Positions 59,472 to 64,000 of a DNA stretch of 64,000 nucleotides are shown here, piece by piece. Below the pieces are notes generated by a model. It saw only the letters and a list, made by a program, of their open reading frames with translations, did no database searches and was not told the origin of the DNA. The DNA comes from Stenotrophomonas sp. Marseille-Q4652 (GTDB lineage: Bacteria > Pseudomonadota > Gammaproteobacteria > Xanthomonadales > Xanthomonadaceae): the NCBI RefSeq assembly GCF_916618915.1, contig NZ_CAKAKE010000001.1, positions 1,364,001-1,428,000 on the forward strand. Reading direction: 5' to 3'. Position 1 is the stretch's first letter, and every line of letters begins with the position of its first letter. The translations under genes were made by a program, and so were the position numbers.

Positions 59472-59996
59472 ATGTCGCACCCCAACGGATTCACCCTTGT
59501 CGAAACGCTGGCGACGCTCGCCATTCTCGCCGTGCTGCTCGCCATCGGCCTGCCCGGCTTCAGCGACGTGCTCGCGCGGCATCAGGTGCGGACCACGATT
59601 CACCTGATCAGCACCGACCTCGCAATGGCCCGCAGCAGCGCGATCATGCGCCGCGCGCCGGTCGTGGCCTGCCCGGGCACCGGCATGGACGGCTGCAGCG
59701 GCGGCGCCGACTGGAGCGGCGGCTGGATCGTGTTCGCCGACCCCGACGGCAACCGCAGGCCGGACACGGTGGCCGAGCTGTTGCGGGTCTCCGATGCGCC
59801 TTCCGGCGCCGGCGGCAGGCTCCGGCTCGGCGCGACCCGCCACTTCGTGCGCTATCAGCGGGATGGCCGCAGCGCCGGCACCAATCTCACCGTGCGGGTG
59901 TGCAGCGGCGAAGCGCTCGCCGGCGAGGTCATCGTCAACAACCTGGGCCGGGTGCGCAGCGCGCGCCCGCAGCCGCCGCGCCCCTGCCCGCTCTGA
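59472..59996 (+). CDS. fimT: FimT/GspH-like type IV minor pilin, copy 2
   Basis: A 174-residue prepilin with a short leader (MSHPNG) and FTLVETLATLAILAVLLAIGLPGF. It has the same FimT layout as copy 1: ADWSGGWIVFADPDG, RYQRDGRSAGTN and VIVNNLGRVRSA with GRxR, and a late Cys. Overall similarity to copy 1 is modest, so this is not a fresh duplicate. It precedes the second tRNA-Asn, as copy 1 precedes the first. Confidence 0.88.
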   Translation: MSHPNGFTLVETLATLAILAVLLAIGLPGFSDVLARHQVRTTIHLISTDLAMARSSAIMRRAPVVACPGTGMDGCSGGADWSGGWIVFADPDGNRRPDTVAELLRVSDAPSGAGGRLRLGATRHFVRYQRDGRSAGTNLTVRVCSGEALAGEVIVNNLGRVRSARPQPPRPCPL

Positions 59997-60079
59997 ACAT
60001 CGCCGTGCTGCGCCATGCGCCCGGATCCGCCACGCGGACACCCCGCGAAAATTTCCCGCCCCGCGCCGTCCCGCGAGGC

Positions 60080-60107
60080 TTGACCCCCGCCGACAACCGA
60101 CTAGAAT
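60080..60107 (+). promoter_or_regulatory. Promoter of tRNA-Asn copy 2
   Basis: TTGACC (60080-60085) and TAGAAT (60102-60107) are 16 bases apart, and the tRNA begins 10 bases later. The -35 differs from that of copy 1, but the -10 and the GCG-rich discriminator are shared, so this copy has its own functional-looking promoter. Confidence 0.72.
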
Positions 60108-60117
60108 GTGCGTCCCC

Positions 60118-60194
60118 GCCCGAATAGCTCAGCCGGTTAGAGCACTTGACTGTTAATCAGGGGGTCGTTGGTTCGAGTCCAACTTCGGGCGCCA
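60118..60194 (+). tRNA. tRNA-Asn (anticodon GTT), copy 2
   Basis: All 77 bases are identical to the copy at 57021-57097, including CCA. The flanks diverge immediately on the 3' side and after about 10 bases on the 5' side. Confidence 0.97.
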
Positions 60195-60203
60195 GAATAC
60201 CGA

Positions 60204-60235
60204 AAAGCCTGTGCAGCGATGCGCAGGCTTTTTTT
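60204..60235 (+). terminator. Terminator of tRNA-Asn copy 2
   Basis: A stem AAGCCTG.GC / GC.CAGGCTT with a short loop is followed by seven T on the plus strand, 10 bases after the tRNA. Confidence 0.88.
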
Positions 60236-60253
60236 GTGCTTGTTAACGGGCGT

Positions 60254-60285
60254 AAAAAAAAGCCGCGGAGCGATCCGCGGCTTTT
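60254..60285. terminator. Bidirectional terminator, serving pilE
   Basis: A 9-bp stem AGCCGCGGA / TCCGCGGCT with a GCGA loop is flanked by eight A on one side and four T on the other. On the minus strand it follows the pilE stop with a T8 run. Confidence 0.9.
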
Positions 60286-60294
60286 CTGTGGGTG

Positions 60295-60735
60295 TTACCA
60301 GCATTCGGATAGAGGCGCCGACCCCGACTTGCCCTTCGCGCCCGCGCTGGACAGGGTCAATGTTCCACAACGGTCGCTCGCTTGGCCGCCGATGGGCGTC
60401 GCCGTCAGCACGAACGACTGGGCTCCCGCCGCAAGGGAAGCCGGCGTGATGTTGTAATGCGTCGTGCTGCCGGGGTCCTTGGGGGACACGGTGTAGGGCA
60501 ATGCCCCCGCATACGAGTTGTTGACCGTGTGCCGGCGCTCCAGTAGCTGCGCAAGCTCCACGAGATCGGCCTTCGCCTGGCCACGCCGCGCCTTGCGCAC
60601 CGAGTCCTGGTAGTTGGGAACGGCGATCGCCGCAAGGATCGCGATCACCGCGACCACGACCATCAACTCGATCAGCGTGAACCCGCGCGCGTGCAACGGC
60701 CGGCCCCTGGCGATGCTGTTGCTGGATGACTTCAC
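60295..60735 (-). CDS. pilE: Type IV pilin PilE (minor pilin)
   Basis: A 146-residue prepilin: basic leader ending LHARG, then FTLIELMVVVAVIAILAAIAVPNYQDSVRKARR with Glu5. The C-terminal disulphide loop is bounded by Cys in SDRCGTL and the penultimate Cys of LSECW. A GTG start at 60735 has AGGAGAG at good distance; an ATG at 60753 overlaps the pilY1 stop but lacks a site. Position after pilY1 matches the fimT-pilV-W-X-Y1-E operons of xanthomonads. Confidence 0.9.
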   Translation of the reverse strand: MKSSSNSIARGRPLHARGFTLIELMVVVAVIAILAAIAVPNYQDSVRKARRGQAKADLVELAQLLERRHTVNNSYAGALPYTVSPKDPGSTTHYNITPASLAAGAQSFVLTATPIGGQASDRCGTLTLSSAGAKGKSGSAPLSECW

Positions 60736-60749
60736 GACCTCTCTCCTGA

Positions 60750-63700
60750 TCATCGAATCTGCCGCCATGACTGCCGCCCGCATGCGCGCGGCATGTACAG
60801 CGGCGGTGCGCCTGCCACCTGCACCAGCATCGAGCACTGTGCGGCGAGAGCGGCGTCCAGCTCGGCCGCCGTCGCACCCGCTGCCAGCGGCGGCAAGCGT
60901 GGCGACGTCAGCACCGCGACTTCCTTGACCGGCGCGGTGCCGCCGGTCGCCAGCGCGACCGCACCTGTCGCAGCGCCATACGGATCACCGGTCGGCGAAC
61001 CCACGGACACCCCGCTCAGTGCGGCTCCTCCGCTCAATGCGTTGAGGCCGTACAGCCAGTTGTTGCCGAGGCCACTGCAGCCGTCCGAGACGGCAGGATC
61101 GTAGGTGGGCATGAAGACGATGCCGTTCTCGATCCGCGGATGCGACACCATCCGTTCGCCCGCCGGCAGATCCACATACCATCCGCGGGAGCCCGCGCTC
61201 ATCGCATTCCTGGTGACGACCCGGGACGTACTCCCGGCCGGGCCGACGGTGACAGTCTGCGCCGTGAGGTTGGAGCGGTCCAGCGTCGTCGACAGCCCGC
61301 GGTCGATGACGCCGTACAGCGACTGCATGCTGAGATCTTCCTTGTCGCCGACGAACGAGAAGCTGCCGGTGCCGAAGTAGACCATTACGCCACCACCAGG
61401 TGCGAGCGCAGCCGTCAGGCCGCCCGTGATCGGCTGCCGGTAGCCATCGGGCTGCGTGGCGGTGACGAACACCGGCGCGCTGGAAACGGTGGGTGTGGTC
61501 GGGCGCAGGTCGAACCGCCAGAGCGCACCCTTCTGGTCCGCCGCGTAGACCGTATCGGCGTAGCCGTCGCGACCGGTGAGGTTCAGCGTCGCGTTGTCGC
61601 CCGTGTACCGGTCGACGGCGACGATATTGCCGATACCGTTGCTCGACCCTGCCGGCGCCACGCTTTCGTTGGCCTGGATCCGCTGCACCGCCCCCGTGGC
61701 GATATCCACGACGAACAGGACCGCGTTGCCGTTGGGGCTGCCGTAGCCGTTGCCGAAGATCGCCTTCCAGCTCACGGCGCCGCCGATGCTCTTCACCGGC
61801 ACCACGACCGGCTTTCCGAGTACGTGACCGAGATCACGCTGGATTGCAATGTCGGAATGCGGGCCGAGCTCCCAGAGTCGGCTCCCCGCGTTGAAACCGG
61901 CAGGATCGGACACGTTCAACGCGAATACGCTGCGCCCACCTGCACCCGCCGTCCCGACCAGCACCGTCTTCCAGCCCGAACCGCCACCGCCCCAGGTGGC
62001 GCCGTGATAGGCATCGGCGACCGTGATCGGGCCGTCGACGAAATAGCGGTGCTTGAAGTCCGGATCATTGTCCTTGCCCGCGAGCGGCAGCAGCAGGTTG
62101 CCCATGTGGCCGAGCGCGGTCGAAGGAATGTAGGCGAAACGCTCGATGCCGCCGTTGGCGTCGCTGCGTCCGTCGAATGCATGCAGCATGCCGTCATTCG
62201 CGCCGACATAGATCATCGGCGGCCGCGCGCTCTTTACCGCGAGATACGCGGAATAGTTGAAGCGATCGGATACCGGCGGGTCATCCGTGCTCATCAACGC
62301 CCGGTACCCGAAGTCGTCGGTCGGCGAGCTGAGCACCGGCGAGGAGTTGATGATGCTGCCGAGCCGTGTCGTCCGGAACCTCAACTTGCCGGTCCCGCCG
62401 GTGCGGCCTTCCTCGTTGGTCTGGTCGCCGAGCAGATAGGTGATTGCCTGGCCGACATCGACGCCGATGTTGCTGGTGATCGACGCGGCGGTGCACAGCG
62501 AATGCGTCGACGGGCTGTTGCACAGGTCGTCGAGCGACAGCGAGGCCGTCGATCTGAACTGCGCGGGCGTCGCACCTGCTCTCGAGTACCAGACGTTGCG
62601 CGCGGCGGGGGCGGGCAGGAGCGCGCTCGCCTCCCAAGCGTGCACATAGTTGACCTCGCCCGTGATCGGGTGGGTCTCCGGACGCTGCGCCGTCAATGTG
62701 CTGTACCAGTCCGTCGCGAAGTTGCGCGACTCGTAGAACGGCTCGACCGACAGCGAACCCGAGCCGATCCGGGCGCCGGTGATGCCGATGCTGCCGGACG
62801 GCGTGGTGCCTTCGGCCACCGCACCGAGGATCTGACGCATGGCCGCGGTGATGTCCGCCGGCGTGCGGGCATTGATCAGCTGGCCGCGCGTATTGACCGC
62901 CGCGTGCCAGATATCGTCGATGGTGCTGCGGTTGTCGTTCTGGCGTGCTGGCCAGTGGTTGTAGACCGCCGGATTGGTGTACGGATCCAGCAGGTTGTCC
63001 GGATCGTAGAGGTTGCCCCGCCCGTTGAGCGTTACCCCGTAGAAATTGACGTGCAGATTGCTCTGGCAGTCGATCGACGGATCGGTCGACGGACAGCCGG
63101 AGGGCACCCGCACCTGTCCGGCAGGCAGGTCCGTGCGCAGCGGCGACTGGCCCGATCCGGTATTCAGGTAATAGGTCGCGGCGATGTCCGCGAGGGTATT
63201 GTCATGCCCGTCGGAGAACGGCGTTCCCATCGCCGTATCGATGTTGCCGACCGTCGGACCATCGTTGTTGCTGTAGCCGTCGGTGAACAGCATCATCGCG
63301 TTCTTCTGGCACGCCAGCTGCACCGGCGCACCGCCCTGGAGCGAGTTCGTGGGATCTGTGCGCTTGAACTGCTGGCCGGCCGCGTACACCGCCTGACGAT
63401 TGGTTGTACCACTCCAGGCCGGCCTGGCCAGGACCTGCGTATAGATCGCCTGCTTGTCCGTCGGAACTTCCATGTGGCGCATGTGCACGCGCTCATGGCC
63501 GGACGGATTGAGGGCCGTGGTGACATCCGGCTGGTCGAACGAGCCGTGCTGGCTGATGCGGAAGTAGCCGATCCGCATGTTGTTGACGTCGACCAGCGAA
63601 TGGGTCAGGCCGGCGATCAGGGATTTGTGCCGGTTGTTGTAATACTGGAACCAGTTGGCGAAGTTCTGCATTGCGACCGCATCGGCCGCACCGATCGTGT

Positions 63701-64000
63701 ACTTCCACATGTTGCAGCCGGTGCCGCAGGCATTGTTCACCAGCTCGCGGGCCACGCCGGCGTAACCGGCCGGTACCGGAGTCGATTCCTTCAGGAAGAA
63801 GGTCGGCAGGTAGTGCTCGATGAAGACGACGCAGGTCGTGTTTGCCGGAATTGCGATATCCGTGGTGGCGGTGACCCAGACGCCGCCGCCGGTCAGGCCG
63901 CCGCACCCCGCCGAAGCCTCGGTCTGATACTTGGTGCCCGCCGGCACCACCATCTGCGCCTTCAATACATAGCGATCATCCAGTCTTCCGTTGGTAGTCC
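60750..64000 (-). CDS. pilY1: PilY1 pilus tip/biogenesis protein, 5' end off the window
   Basis: The frame is open to the right edge, giving over 1,080 residues with no N terminus. The first part has a von Willebrand-like segment (AMMLFTDGYSNNDGPTVGN). The last ~600 residues form the PilY1/PilC beta-propeller: PPMIYVGANDGMLHAFDGRSD, KTVLVGTAGAGGRSVFALNV, and GRDGYADTVYAADQKGALWRFDL, near which calcium-binding Asp residues occur. PilY1 promotes pilus extension and adhesion. It is followed by pilE on the same strand. Confidence 0.93.
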   Translation of the reverse strand, partial: TTNGRLDDRYVLKAQMVVPAGTKYQTEASAGCGGLTGGGVWVTATTDIAIPANTTCVVFIEHYLPTFFLKESTPVPAGYAGVARELVNNACGTGCNMWKYTIGAADAVAMQNFANWFQYYNNRHKSLIAGLTHSLVDVNNMRIGYFRISQHGSFDQPDVTTALNPSGHERVHMRHMEVPTDKQAIYTQVLARPAWSGTTNRQAVYAAGQQFKRTDPTNSLQGGAPVQLACQKNAMMLFTDGYSNNDGPTVGNIDTAMGTPFSDGHDNTLADIAATYYLNTGSGQSPLRTDLPAGQVRVPSGCPSTDPSIDCQSNLHVNFYGVTLNGRGNLYDPDNLLDPYTNPAVYNHWPARQNDNRSTIDDIWHAAVNTRGQLINARTPADITAAMRQILGAVAEGTTPSGSIGITGARIGSGSLSVEPFYESRNFATDWYSTLTAQRPETHPITGEVNYVHAWEASALLPAPAARNVWYSRAGATPAQFRSTASLSLDDLCNSPSTHSLCTAASITSNIGVDVGQAITYLLGDQTNEEGRTGGTGKLRFRTTRLGSIINSSPVLSSPTDDFGYRALMSTDDPPVSDRFNYSAYLAVKSARPPMIYVGANDGMLHAFDGRSDANGGIERFAYIPSTALGHMGNLLLPLAGKDNDPDFKHRYFVDGPITVADAYHGATWGGGGSGWKTVLVGTAGAGGRSVFALNVSDPAGFNAGSRLWELGPHSDIAIQRDLGHVLGKPVVVPVKSIGGAVSWKAIFGNGYGSPNGNAVLFVVDIATGAVQRIQANESVAPAGSSNGIGNIVAVDRYTGDNATLNLTGRDGYADTVYAADQKGALWRFDLRPTTPTVSSAPVFVTATQPDGYRQPITGGLTAALAPGGGVMVYFGTGSFSFVGDKEDLSMQSLYGVIDRGLSTTLDRSNLTAQTVTVGPAGSTSRVVTRNAMSAGSRGWYVDLPAGERMVSHPRIENGIVFMPTYDPAVSDGCSGLGNNWLYGLNALSGGAALSGVSVGSPTGDPYGAATGAVALATGGTAPVKEVAVLTSPRLPPLAAGATAAELDAALAAQCSMLVQVAGAPPLYMPRACGRQSWRQIR

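Noticed and set aside
57021..60194. The second tRNA-Asn as a mere attachment-site remnant
   Set aside because: All 77 bases including CCA are present, with its own promoter and a strong terminator, so it should be a working gene.

Overview
The window comes from the chromosome of a high-GC gammaproteobacterium, most likely a member of the Xanthomonadaceae/Lysobacteraceae (Stenotrophomonas, Pseudoxanthomonas, Luteimonas or Lysobacter type). The main evidence is the type IV secretion locus, whose gene order (virD4, virB7-8-9-10-11-1-2-3-4-5-6) and oversized VirB7 lipoprotein with a globular domain are hallmarks of the Xanthomonadales bacteria-killing T4SS. The housekeeping blocks pyrG-kdsA-eno-ftsB-ispD-ispF-truD and surE-pcm-yqaA-nlpD agree. 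The genus cannot be fixed from the sequence alone.

Layout. 1-17.5 kb holds core genes: a YhbY fragment, the surE-pcm-nlpD block, isoprenoid precursor genes, enolase, KDO and CTP synthesis, topoisomerase IV ParE, a PiT phosphate transporter with its PhoU-like partner, a CNNM/CorC protein and an ExoD protein. 17.5-25 kb carries stand-alone enzymes: a PNPOx-like protein, a luciferase-like monooxygenase, the tRNA hydroxylase TrhO, an FKBP lipoprotein, a flavoprotein, a GltB-like protein, and a nucleotide-sugar dehydrogenase. 25-29 kb is a low-oxygen cluster (hemN, group III truncated haemoglobin, a small membrane protein and a short CcoG) with two Anr/FNR-like boxes, followed by a Gly-Gly-Cys tRNA operon. 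29.4-40.9 kb is a tightly coupled block: pgsA, uvrC, a thioredoxin-NHL protein, a tyrosine phosphatase, kdsB, lpxK, msbA, exbD, exbB, comEC. It covers membrane lipid, LPS and DNA-uptake functions.

41-53.7 kb is a complete set of virB/virD4 genes for an X-type T4SS, but virB9 carries an apparent frameshift at the end of its signal peptide and no effector/immunity pairs lie in the window. 54-60.2 kb holds tRNA-Val, uvrB and a mobile-element scar: two identical tRNA-Asn genes 3.1 kb apart, each preceded by a fimT-like minor pilin gene. Between them lies a tyrosine integrase whose 5' end is split by an intact IS3-family element with a 4-bp target duplication. 60.2-64 kb holds pilE and most of pilY1 on the minus strand; pilY1 runs off the right edge.

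How the parts relate: comEC, two FimT-like pilins with the GRxR motif, PilE and PilY1 point to type IV pili and DNA uptake, close to a contact-dependent killing machine. That functional link is an inference. Start sites were chosen from ribosome binding sites, 4-bp stop/start overlaps and family length. All family names rest on recognition of motifs and gene order, not on a database search.
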